Below are positions 1 through 10,900 of a stretch of DNA of 64,000 nt, in pieces. The translations under genes were made by a program, and so were the position numbers. The DNA is from Piscicola geometra (Eukaryota > Annelida > Clitellata > Hirudinida > Piscicolidae), in the NCBI GenBank assembly GCA_943735955.1, contig OX030956.1:5297876-5361875 (forward strand). Reading direction: 5' to 3'. Numbering within the stretch: the stretch's first letter is position 1; every line of letters begins with the position of its first letter. The notes beneath the pieces are model-generated. The model worked only from the letters and a program-made list of their open reading frames with translations, was not told where the DNA came from and made no database searches.

Positions 1-3000
1 AACCCTTACCATTCAACAAAACAGCAAAATTTACGACAAAGTGGCCCTGTTCTCTACTCGCCGCCTAACCAAATGAATCCAAACATGCGCAAGCCATTCA
101 ACAAGCCAGTCTTGGAGGCGTTTGTGGTTCAGTACAAGGACATTCTGGAAGTGAGGTCGATGTGGAACGACTTCGATGTGCATCTGGCTCCGTACCTGAG
201 ACAGTTCCAAGTTGACAACCTCAGAATCGGTGCGTTTTATGCCTCTTGACAAATATTATTTAAATTTTTTTTCCAGATTTTTTAAACCAGAATATTTAAC
301 TCTTAAGTTTTGTCAGTTCATTTTCAACTGCTCTCATTTTAAAAATTAATCTTTATAAATTAATTATAACAAATATTTGTGAAAGATTCAACAAATTCTC
401 TAATTTGATTCATTTTCGAATGCAACTTTTGTCTTATCGTGATCTTTAAGACAAGACGTGACAATTGTGAAATGTTTTTTTGACATTTCTAGGATTTTTC
501 AAATCCATTTTTTCAGCATTAATATTTTATAAAAAAATGATTAAACTGATTTTAATGTGAAATAAAGATTACATTATGTAAATTATGATAAAACTTATGC
601 TTATGCATTTGAAAATTGTATTAAACGAAACCAAAAAAACCAAAAAATTTAAATCATTCTATTTTTAAAATGCAAAAAAAATTATTCTATTTTTTTAAAA
701 GTTTTATTAAAGCATTCCATATCAAACCTACACATCACATAGGTCGAGCCTACAAATTCCGAATAGTGGCGGTGTATGGCATACACGGGAACGGAGTGTC
801 TCCGGTCTCCAGAGAAATTTATTTAGATGAGAACCCTCTTCTCAACCTTCCCATAACAAATCTTCCTGTTCCCACCATTGTTGAATCAAGATCGCTGTCG
901 AGTTCTAAGATACTCGTCAGATGGCAGGTTTGCGATATGGAGTTTTATAGAAATAATTCAAGATGATTTTGCAACAATTAATATTTTTCGATATATACTT
1001 TTAGACACTTAAAAATTTTACCTAATTTTTTTTCAAACTTTTCATCTTCTATAGCTTGAAAATGACGATAAGCCAAACTTGGCTTCATCAATCAGTGGTT
1101 ACCACGTTTTCTACGCTGCCTACGGCAAGAAGTTCAAGCGGGTGACTCTCTCGTCCAACCAGATTCGGCAAGTGGTGCTCGGTAAGCTGGCGAAGGCGAC
1201 CACCTACAACATTCGAGTGCAGGCTTTTGACTCGAAAGGTCGGGAAAGCACCAGTAGTGAGGAGGTGATACAACAGACTCTAGGTTGGTGGAGAATTATT
1301 TTTTGCTTTTTAGTATTTTGAAAAATTTGATTTTCATGAATGGTGTGAATTTAATTAATTTTAAAAAATGGTTAGATTTAAAAAGTTATTTCAAAAATTA
1401 GTTTTTTATTGCTGAAAGTTCTATTATTTCCTTTTAAAAACCTAAATTGAAAACTTTTTTTGTAACTAACAATGTTATTTCACAATTTAAACAGCATCTG
1501 ACGATGTTGAAGTCTATGAAATCAAGCACAATGACGGAATTCCTGCGGAGAAAACATACGAAGAAGTCAGTGAGATTAAAGCTCCAATGGCTTCCAACCA
1601 ACTGATCTTGGTGGGAGTTGGTTTGTTGCTGGGAGTGATTCTTTTGGTTGTGGTAGCCTGTGTGGTGCTCCTGGCATGGAAACAACGCAAGTCTAACAAA
1701 CAAAATGGTATGAGTTTGAATTGAGCTTCTTGTGTGAGTATAAAAAAAAGAATTTAAATTTTTAGTGCTTAGAACTATTTTCCTATTCTCCATTGGAAAT
1801 ATTGATTAACGTTATTCTTAGAAAAATAATTTCACACAAAACTATGAAAACAATTTCACACTTATACAGGCTCTCCATCAGAACTGAGCAGACTTCACAA
1901 AAAACTTTTTGGACCGAAAAGCGATTGTCTAGAAGCGAACAACACAACGACAAATCTCAATATTCCTATCACCAGCAACATTCTTCCTAACAACGACAAC
2001 AAAAACGCCACAAATAACAACAATAGCAACAACAACAACAAAAACAAAAACGTCGATTTACTCTCGTTTAACGCGAATAACCATGGACAAAACGGTAAGT
2101 GAGAATAATTCAGCAATTCAGCGTTCTCTATTAATTTTTATTATTTTAAAAGTGAAAACTAGTTTTTATGCAAGTTTAACATATTTTCGGTAATCGAGTT
2201 GTAATATCACAGGTGTTAGACAAGCCTCTCCGTGTCTTTTTCTGGCAACCACGACATCGTCATCGTCCAAGGTCTCAACAACAAACTCGAAACACTCACA
2301 GCAAAACAACCAAACTCCTTTGATTGTTGAACAGAACTACTGGCTTCCAAGCCACAAGCAACCACAACAACACTCTTTCTACACGGGTCCTGCTGGCATT
2401 TACAACAACGACTACAACCCACAACTACTCGCCGACCATCCAAACAGCCACAACGAAATTGGACTAAACATCAACACAAACAACGACGACATCCACTACC
2501 TCTCTTTGCACTCTCCCCAAAGCGACTACTACAGCAAAGTCGCTTCTTCTTCCGACATCACAGTACCTACTGTCTTGCAGCAGCAACACAACAACCGTAA
2601 TTCCTCAAACCGACCCACTTCGCAACACTTCGGAAAATTCAAAGACAGCTATCTCATCGAAAAAAATAACAAAAACGCAAATAAAATCACAAACTCTTAC
2701 AATAGTCAAAACAACAACAATAATTACGCCTCTATCGAAAACAGTGTCAACAACATTAATGTTGATTTAATGATGTCGTCGAGTTTATACTACCCTCCCA
2801 ATCAAGACGAAGCCAATGTTTCTTGCACTGACCTGAACCCCATAAATCCACAAAATGAGCAATTTAATAACTTTCATACAAACATTTACAACAACAATGA
2901 TTACAACAACAAAAATAACAGCAATATATACAACATTTTAAACAACAACAACAACAAAATCAGTGGCAACTACAAAATGTTGAGCAATAATCAGTTTTCT

Positions 3001-3738
3001 AACACAATTCACGCTCCTTCAGACATCCACTCTAAGACCAACGCGGAAACAATGAACATTAATTGCAACAAAAACAACATCAACGATCCGAACAACAGTC
3101 ACATCCACACTAACTACAGGAACAACTCAAACAACAACATAGACAGCAAGAACACAAGTCTCTACGCTCCAGAAAACAAGCAATTATCTCACATCACGTC
3201 ATCTAGCTACTTTTCTTCTAATCTCTACCCGACCAACATGCATACCTTCAACAACGCGAGCCACACAAGCTGCAACCACAACAGTGGTAGCCACAGCAGC
3301 AAAGGCAGCAGGGTTAATAGTGACTCAAATGTGGGTTTTATCAGACCTATTGGGAGTAGCGAAGAGGGTCTCAAAAATGCTGGGGTAGCAGAGAACGCAC
3401 TCATGTCTCACAACTACGATAGTAACAACAGGGTCATCAACAAAGCAAACAATAATTTGAAATATATAAATAGCAAAAAAAGAAATAATATGAACAATAA
3501 TATACCTAATAAAAATAACGAGATTTTTAAAGAAGAAAAAGCTCCAACAAGTATTAATAAATCCTGCGCTCCAGATAATATGCTGAACCCTCATAAATTA
3601 GAAACAAAAAACTCTATTATGAGTAGATTTAATGAAAATAAAGAAAAGGAAGCAGATGAAAATGATAGTTACGACGAGGATTATGAAGCTCAAATCGATA
3701 TTCTAGCGACTGAAAACTCAAAAATATTATCTAAATGA
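1..3738 (+). CDS. Ihog/CDO/BOC-like receptor, 3' part (FN3-FN3-TM-Asn-rich tail)
   Basis: Six exons join in frame: <1-229, 743-927, 1055-1283, 1495-1707, 1870-2094 and 2213-3738 (stop TGA), all with GT/AG junctions and matching phases (1,0,1,1,1). The frame is open from base 1, so the gene continues to the left. Exons 1-2 encode one fibronectin type III domain (FVVQYK, then VDNLRIGRAYKFRIVAVYG). Exons 2-3 encode a second (ILVRWQ, GYHVFYAAY, ATTYNIRVQAF). Exon 4 gives a linker and a transmembrane helix (LILVGVGLLLGVILLVVVAC, continuing to LAW) followed by basic KQRK, so type I topology. Exons 5-6 encode a cytoplasmic tail of about 580 residues, Asn-rich and apparently disordered, ending in an acidic stretch and ILSK. 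The FN3 pair with AVY and the YHVFY/TTYNIRVQAF pattern most resembles Hedgehog-binding co-receptors. Other FN3 receptors (neogenin or protogenin type) remain possible because the Ig domains are outside the window. Confidence 0.85.
1495..1707 (+). CDS. Transmembrane exon of the FN3 receptor
   Basis: This phase 1-1 exon is bounded by aaacag and a gtatga donor. It encodes an acidic juxtamembrane linker (SDDVEVYEIKHND), then about 25 hydrophobic residues beginning at LILVGVG and a basic stop-transfer KQRK. It separates the extracellular FN3 domains from the tail. The antisense open frame here is a shadow. Confidence 0.85.
2213..3738 (+). CDS. Terminal exon: Asn-rich cytoplasmic tail
   Basis: A single uninterrupted frame of about 508 codons follows acceptor atcacag and ends at TGA 3736-3738. 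It is dominated by Asn, Ser and His, with many AAC/AAT runs (poly-Asn), and ends with a Lys/Glu/Asp-rich segment (ENDSYDEDYEAQ) before ILSK. No folded domain or known signalling motif was recognised. The length and openness in AT-rich DNA make it clearly coding. An ATG is not needed because the exon is spliced in at phase 1. Confidence 0.85.
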
Positions 3739-3786
3739 AAATTCGATCTCTTAGTGGAAGTTGTGAAAATAATTTTTTTTATTACA

Positions 3787-3792
3787 AATAAA
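3787..3792 (+). promoter_or_regulatory. Candidate polyadenylation signal AATAAA
   Basis: AATAAA lies 49 bases after the stop codon of the FN3 receptor gene, in AT-rich DNA followed by T/GT-rich sequence. It is the first canonical hexamer downstream of the stop. Position and sequence are the only support. Confidence 0.5.
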
Positions 3793-5685
3793 AACTCAGT
3801 TTTGTAGTTTTCTTTGTATCAAAGTGTTATGTAAAGTGGTTTATGTTAGAGCGTCACGTGTGTATCGATTGTGTGGAAGTGTCGATTCATCATTCTTGAG
3901 TTGTGACATGTTTCTGATTTTGTTGTAACCTTGCGGGGTTTTACTGTATTTAATTTGTCCTATGAGTACCTATAACTTTTGAAAGTTAAATTATTTATTT
4001 CTTTAATTCAGATTTTCATTGTTTTATTTATCATAATTCTACTCTCAAAAAATTAAGATTTAAATAACAGCAACCAAAAATATATTTTTTAAAGCCAACA
4101 TTCATTTATTTGAGTTTTTTTAAAATTTTTGGTAGATTATTAAAAAAATATAAAGAATGTTTTATTGCGTATATGATAAATCAAAAGTGCAAACTTTACT
4201 CGCAGCGCATACATATAATAAAAATTATTTATTTTTCTTCGGACAATTTATAATAAAAAATACGAGTTTTCACATTTTATTTCATCTTTCCTTCACAAAA
4301 AACAACATTTTAAAACTTTTGAGTATTTAATCAGTTGTTATGTCAAAGAATTTCTTGCCCACTTTCGACAAACTGTCGCCATCCGTTGCAAAAACAATTT
4401 GTTTTGAACATTTTCACTCATATATAGAATGAAACAAATGACTTTTTCACAAACATTTCATATCGAAGTAATTTATAAATAAATCAATTTAGTTTTTGCC
4501 ATTTAAACTTTTAAAGAATATTTTAGTTTATGAAGCGTAATAATCAATAAATAATCATTGAAATAACTCAAATAAGTACGGTCAAAAACACCATTTAATT
4601 CTCATAAATGATTGATATTTTACGCATATTTTATACACGTACTTTTTGAACACTTATTTTGAAAATTTTATTCAAAAATCTTGCCCCTATCACTTGTAAA
4701 ATACTCATCTACCTTTTCAGTCTATTTAATGTTCTATGGCTTATTCTTTCTTCTTTCATTATTGAATATACCTTCAGATGTGTAATGAATTTAGTCTTCA
4801 TTATTCGCTGTTAGTTGTAAAAACTTAATAACTTCCAGAATCATGTTGTGTGTTACGTTGTTAGAGTTTATCAAAAAAATATTAGTATGTTATGTTTTTT
4901 GGAGTTTATAAAGAGTCTCATGGAAATATTCTCATTCTCTAGATCATCGATAAAATTTACTTTATTTGATGACAATAAATTGCAGTTTATCTGTCGCTAC
5001 AGACAACCCTGCCGTTCACACTTCAGATACACTGTAAATATGAATTGAATAAAGTTGAAATTGATAAGTTGGTTATGTCTATTTGATAAATTAATGGTAT
5101 TAATAAATTAAAAATAAAAGTTAATTTGTGAAAAACATAATTATTGAAAAATAATTGTTATAAAAAAGTACTTATAAAATTCAATTATGTTAAAAATTAA
5201 TTATAAAAGATAATTGTTTCTCATATATTTTTACGTAAACTCATTTAGAATTAAACCCTTTCTTGCGCATCGTCATCTGGCTTTTCTGTAAACTCACTTC
5301 TGTTTCGTTTTCTATAAACTTTCATTAAATATGGTTTATATATCAAAATTCTTTCAATTTTAAATAAAATAAAAAACGATTTATTCATGTTTCAGCACAA
5401 CAATTCTCTCCCAATTTTCAGGGTATTATTTCCGACTTCTTAAATAATACAATGGGCAATATTTAGACAAATGCTTGTAAATTAATTTGAAAACATAAAA
5501 ATGGATCGTTATCATCAAAGTATACTACATATTAAAAACATTAGAAATAGATTTAAAAGCCTTTGGTCAAAACATGCTGTGAATTCCAATTGAGAGTAGA
5601 ATACTTTCTTATTCACTAAAGCAATTAAGACCAATTTTAAAAAAATGTCAGTTTTGTATAGCGCCCGGGCACGCAACTGAAGCGC

Positions 5686-5740
5686 CACTCACACGACATA
5701 AGTCGTGAAACACTGCATCATATACAATACGTATATGATA
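5686..5740. repeat. Two short palindromes beside the tRNA-like element
   Basis: CACGAC-ATAA-GTCGTG and ATCATATAC-AATAC-GTATATGAT are perfect short inverted repeats directly 3' of the tRNA-like element as read on the minus strand. They could be part of the same mobile element's body or tail. Read directly from the sequence. Confidence 0.6.
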
Positions 5741-5746
5741 GCTCAC

Positions 5747-5827
5747 GGTTGGCTGTACAGGGATTCGAACTGGCGACCTTTGAGTTGCAGGTCTAACGAC
5801 TTACTATCTAAGCCAACCCGCTCGCCA
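5747..5827 (-). repeat. tRNA-like element (tRNA-derived SINE or tRNA relic)
   Basis: On the minus strand there is an A-box-like TGGCTTAGATAGTAAG (5815-5800) and, 29 bases on, a B-box-like GTTCGAATCC (5770-5761), the spacing of a tRNA gene. The D stem GCTT/AAGT can form, and the middle (GACCTGCAACTCAAAGGTC) resembles a tRNA-Cys anticodon region. GGTTGGCT (5818-5811) and AGCCAACC (5754-5747) are perfect inverted ends. The T stem does not pair well, so a functional tRNA is unlikely. It is probably a tRNA-derived retroelement head or a pseudo-tRNA. Confidence 0.5.
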
Positions 5828-7299
5828 AGAAATACTCACTATGTACTACTTCGTGACTCAAAAAATTACTTAAACAACAATCACAAAAACCAAAAGATTA
5901 AAAGTCAAAATAAATATGTATCAATTAATTAAAAAAAGAGTTTTTATTTGATATTCATCATGAAATTAACTTTCAAATAAAGTTTAAAAAAGAATAACTA
6001 GGTTTTTTCATTCACCAGCTTACGGATGGCTCGTTGGAGACTGCAAAACGTTTAGGCTTATAAAGCTGTCAAATTTTCAATATCTTTCGAGAAATATTTA
6101 ATGCAACAGTTTAATGCTGGCAATAAAACATTCTCGCACATTGAAGCCAAAAATTGAGCCAACAGTCCTTAAACGGTATTTTCATATTCTAAAAAAATCT
6201 TGTGAGGTTTAGAGATGCAAGTTTCAAAATAAAATGTATAACTTTTTCTATAAATTAATTTATATTTATAGGTTTAAAAATCTGTAAAATACGTACCAAT
6301 GGAAACGACTTTAGAGCAGCTAAAAGCATTTCTTTTGAGCATTACTTATTGTATTAACCATAAAAAGAAAATTGGAACAAATCAATTTCATTTAATTAAA
6401 TTATAAAAAAAGTTTTAAATACAATTAAAATGTCTGAGCAACAACTGAAATAAGGAACAAACTTTTAAATCTCGTTAAAACTGCAGTAAATGAAACATTC
6501 ATCTCTGATTCCCAATCCAAAATCAATCTTTCATAATTACAAACGAAAATCTAAATTATTGTTCAATATTTTGGGTTTTAGCATTAATGTTGAAGTTCCA
6601 TTTTAGGATTCCACGACATCTCTATACATACCAATCTAATAACGGATAAAGAATTCTGTCGAAATGTCTTTGGTCGAAATTGTATGACTAAATACACTCT
6701 AACCGGTGGCGTGACGACGATGGAAATGACGATATTGACAAACACAAATGGGCTTGAGCCACTAAAGAAATGTTAAGTTTTACTGACTGTGAAACTTAAA
6801 TGGTAATACCGTCACTTGATTTTTAATGAATATAAATACGAAAAAAATAGTTTTTTACCATTATAACCAGATTTGAAACTTATATTTTTTAAAACAACTT
6901 TAAAGCCTTATCTTTAAAAGATTAAAGCAGTTATTTTCAAATTTAGAGTTTAACAAGAATTCTCCAAATGGCTGTTAAATTGTGCAAAAACCTAACCATT
7001 ATAGATGTGTGGATAATATATCGACACTATTTAATCTTATCTCTTCTATTCTAAATCCCATTATTTTTTTGTAAATGTACGTTTGGTATTTTCCTTTTGA
7101 TATGAATTTGCTTGAAGTCGAACGTTTCAGATCATGCTGTATACTTGTCTTTTATGAAACACCTTTAAAAAGTCATGATTAATATTCAGAAATTACAACA
7201 AGACAGTTTTGATTTCACATATGGTACAATGGATCATTGATAAATTATTTCTTCTGAGTTTAGGAGAGAAAAGAATCCCACTCGGAGTCTTCTTTCCCT

Positions 7300-7939
7300 T
7301 CACTGCGACATCATTATTTTTTTTCCAGAAATTATTTCCGGGTAATTGTGTGAAGAATAATTTCCAAGATGGTGAACATTAGTGACGTCACTGGTGGTGG
7401 CTATGACATCGAGGTGGGGGCAGTTGCAAAGAGGGGGGTTGTAGTGGAGATTCTTGTTGTGGTTGTTGTTGTTGATGTTGTTGTGGTTGCTGAAAACAAC
7501 GTCATCGTTGCTTAACTGCTTGTTGATGCTGCTTTTGGGGTGCCTGTTGAGGGTGACTTCGTTGGACTTGGTGTTCACCTTGAAAGTGTTGATGTTGTTG
7601 CTGAAATTGTTGTTGTTGACGCAAGAAATGTTGCTGAAATGTTGCAGCTCGTTGCAGTTCTTGTTATCGATGTTGCAGCAGACTGTGGCCTCTTTCAGCA
7701 TCTCCATCTTGGAAGGATCCACAATGGTCTGGCCTGCCTCAAAGGAGTTCAAAGCAGGGTTGAAGCGGTGCTGGTAAGAAGAGTTGAAGGGACCTTGGAT
7801 GGAAGGGTCGCCGTGGAAATTAAGTTCTTGCTGGTTCGCGATGATGTTGTTGTGGTGGTAGATGTCTTCCAGTTGATTGGCCGGGTCGTAAGCTATGGCA
7901 GGGTTTCTTATAGTGCCTCCAGGCTGAGGACTTCTGTAT
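7300..7939 (-). CDS. Terminal exon: Asn-rich cytoplasmic tail of the lectin/CUB receptor
   Basis: After acceptor tcactcacag the frame runs about 213 codons to TGA at 7300-7302, ending MMSQ. It begins YRSPQPGGTIRNPAIAYD, with juxtamembrane tyrosines, then becomes Asn/His-rich (NNNNFSNNIN, NNINNNNHN). No domain was recognised. Plus-strand open frames full of Leu/Val here are shadows of the GTT-rich complement. Confidence 0.75.
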
Positions 7940-10900
7940 CTGTGAGTGACAACTTGTGAGCATTTTGAAAGGTTTGTGACACAGTAGTTAAGAGCTTTTG
8001 AAATTACCAATCGACAGAATTTGTGGTTTGCATAAAGATGAAACCGAAGTTCTGAGGTCGTTGATAAAACAAGTTGAAAAAGGTTTTTAACTATTTTTTA
8101 GAGAAAGGAGAGCATAGCGTGGGCATCTCATTATTAAACGTCGATAACCCCACAATGTGTTGACATTCTGCAAAGCGCCAAAATCGCTGAGCAAATAAAA
8201 TGAGGGTTTTCGTTATTTTTATAAAAAACTAAATTCAATGCGATTTAAATGCGCTTTGCTATAGAATTCCAAAAGCAAACATAACGATGCTACACAAATA
8301 GAAAATGTCCAATTTCAAATTAAAAGCAAATACAAAATCTAATTTAAGTAGCGAGAAACGAACGCGTTGATGGGAATTTTCAAGTTCTTCTTTCCAATGA
8401 ATATATTCAGATAGCAATTTAAAAAGACCCATAAGTTTTTTCACAATAAAACAGCTGTAAAATCGTTGAATAATTAACATTAACACATAAAAGAGCTATT
8501 TAAATGATTTTAACTTCATTCTTAATATAACTAAAAAAATAAATTTAACTGAGATTAATGAAAAGAAAAGAATAAAAGAATATTTTTTTCCCTCAAATGA
8601 ATATTATATGTTAAAAACTACGCTACCTAATTCAACAACCTACATTATTCACATTCTAATTATAAAGGTTCTCACCTTCCCGACTTCAAAAACTATTTTT
8701 GTAAAATGTAAAACAATTTCAACACTCAACTCTGACTACCACCAGTAACTCTTTCAATGTTTTTTTCCAAATTCAACTTATTCAAAACCTTCACATCTTC
8801 TCACTTTTTCCCTTTTTCAACGGCGACAACAACTTGCACCCACCTCTTGAGACACACGACGACGATGAAGAGTAACGACACACCGATGACCAGCCCCAGA
8901 CTCACTCCAATGGCAGACACGAACAATATTCCTGCGAAGTTGGTAGACTGGCTGGTAGATGGCACGTAGCTCGTAGGTGGATATTGGGATATTAATTGCC
9001 GAATAAATAACTTGTTGATTGGGAAATGTTGCCTTTAGTATGGCCAAGGAAGCGTTAAATTAAGTGCTCTAGAATCCAATTAAAACAATCATTACGTATT
9101 ATCGGAAAAGTTTTTATTCTCTTTTTTGGCTTATTTTGTTTATTTTCTTAAAAGAGGAAATAAAAATTAATGTTAAATTCTTCCATAAATATATGTCATT
9201 TTGGACGTAGTTAATCATTTTTATATATTGAAATTTTATAGATAAAATTTTTTTTAAAGATTTTTTCACTCGGATAAATATTAATATTTTCCACACAATA
9301 TTCAAATACGAGCAAACCCGTTACGTTAAAAAACATTTCTTCGCAATAACCCTAGTGCTTAGCAAATTTTTAAAAAGTAAACTTTTGCTTAATATTCAAC
9401 TATCGCTGTTTCAATAACCGGTCTTTTTGGCATGACTATTCAGACCTACTTAACCATCTTCTTACCCATTCTATCCTCTTTCACCCAACGTCCATTACTG
9501 TCCCAACGGCCATTTCTAGCATCAACGCGACCTCATCAACTCATTATTTTTGATAAGAGACTTTTCCATAAAGCAAAGTACGCCCAGTTTGCATTCGGAG
9601 ACACGCATATGCCAGTAAATAAAGGATCATTGCTTTTTATTGCTATCTTAAACGCCACCATTCCTACCTTTGATTTACTCTCGCTTAAATATCGCTTTAT
9701 TTTTTTATTTATGTTAAAAACTCTTTTGAAAAAAAAAAGAAAGTGCTCGCGTGGCATTCTTTTGCTCTTTAATGTTCTACTAAGTCAAAATACTGTTTGC
9801 GTTTTTTTTGAAAGCATGCTTTTAAATCTCTGCTAGAATTTTTGACTGGAAATGTTGGCACATATTTAACATATTATAAAATAAAAATTCTAAAACTTAA
9901 TATCGTATTATGACAATATTTAAAAAAACATAAAATCATAAAAACAACACTGCAATATATTAAAAATTCATACATGAAAAAAACACAAGCTGCAAAGCAA
10001 TTGAAAAGAATATAAATGTTGTAACACCACACCCACCCAGTGGCGATGACCAGTCTTCATGGCTGGTTGACCAAGAATATGGCTTCAGAAAGCCTGACGT
10101 GGGTTTTTGTGGTGCATGTGATGCTGTGTATTACTTTGAATTGTTGAAAGTATTTTCATGTGGCAACTAGAGAATTCGAAATGTCAAAAATGTGGTCTTT
10201 TCTATAGAATTACTACAAGTAGATTATTGTAGAATACAGTTCAGGATTTTGAACGCCAAAGAATGAAAGTTTTATAAGTGAACTTGGAAATAAAAGTTGT
10301 GTAAAATTTGATTTTGAATTAAGATTAAAGTCATAGCCGATAAGTTGCTGCAAATGACTCAACAAATTTAAAAAAAGATTACTGTGGAATGATGTATAAA
10401 GGAAGAGCTCATGTGGAAGTATAAATTTCAAGGGTGATAAGGGTTTTATAGTTATCTCTGATCGCTTAAAAATTTAGAGTTTCACGATAGGTGATTTTAA
10501 AAACTTTATTCAATTTTTAAACATTTTAAAACTATATGCTTCTAGAACTTCATACTTAAAAAACATTTTTTACAACTTTGAAAAATTAATTAAAACTTTC
10601 ACGAATCCCTTAGTCACTCCTCCAACTCACCCGAAGACTCAGGACACGCGACCACTTCATCTGGACTCCAGACTCCACCCAGACATCTGTGCCACCTCTT
10701 CTCGCCAGTGCGATTGCACACTGAAACAAGCACTCCACTGCTCTCGCTCGTCAGATGCCCGTTCACGGGAGCCTCTATCATGATGCATCCTATAACTGTG
10801 GTCAACATTTTGTTGTGAAAAACGAAAAAAAATAATTATAATAATATTAATAATTATGAGCATTACTGTAGTGGTGTATAAACCAAATGAACTTCCAGGC

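Larger units (their letters stand above)
3793..7299. other. Intergenic space between two convergent genes
   Basis: This AT-rich stretch separates the 3' ends of the FN3 receptor (+) and the lectin/CUB receptor (-). Apart from the tRNA-like element at about 5.75 kb and its flanking hairpins, no gene was found. Short open frames here lack codon character and splice context. Confidence 0.6.

Noticed and set aside
7454..7959. Plus-strand Leu/Val-rich frames opposite the Asn-rich tail
   Set aside because: GTT/TTG complements of AAC codons; the minus frame joins the TM exon in phase.
9432..9836. 134-codon plus-strand frame beginning MTIQTYLTIF
   Set aside because: No recognisable domain, a hydrophobic biased composition, and a position within an intron of the minus-strand gene without splice context.
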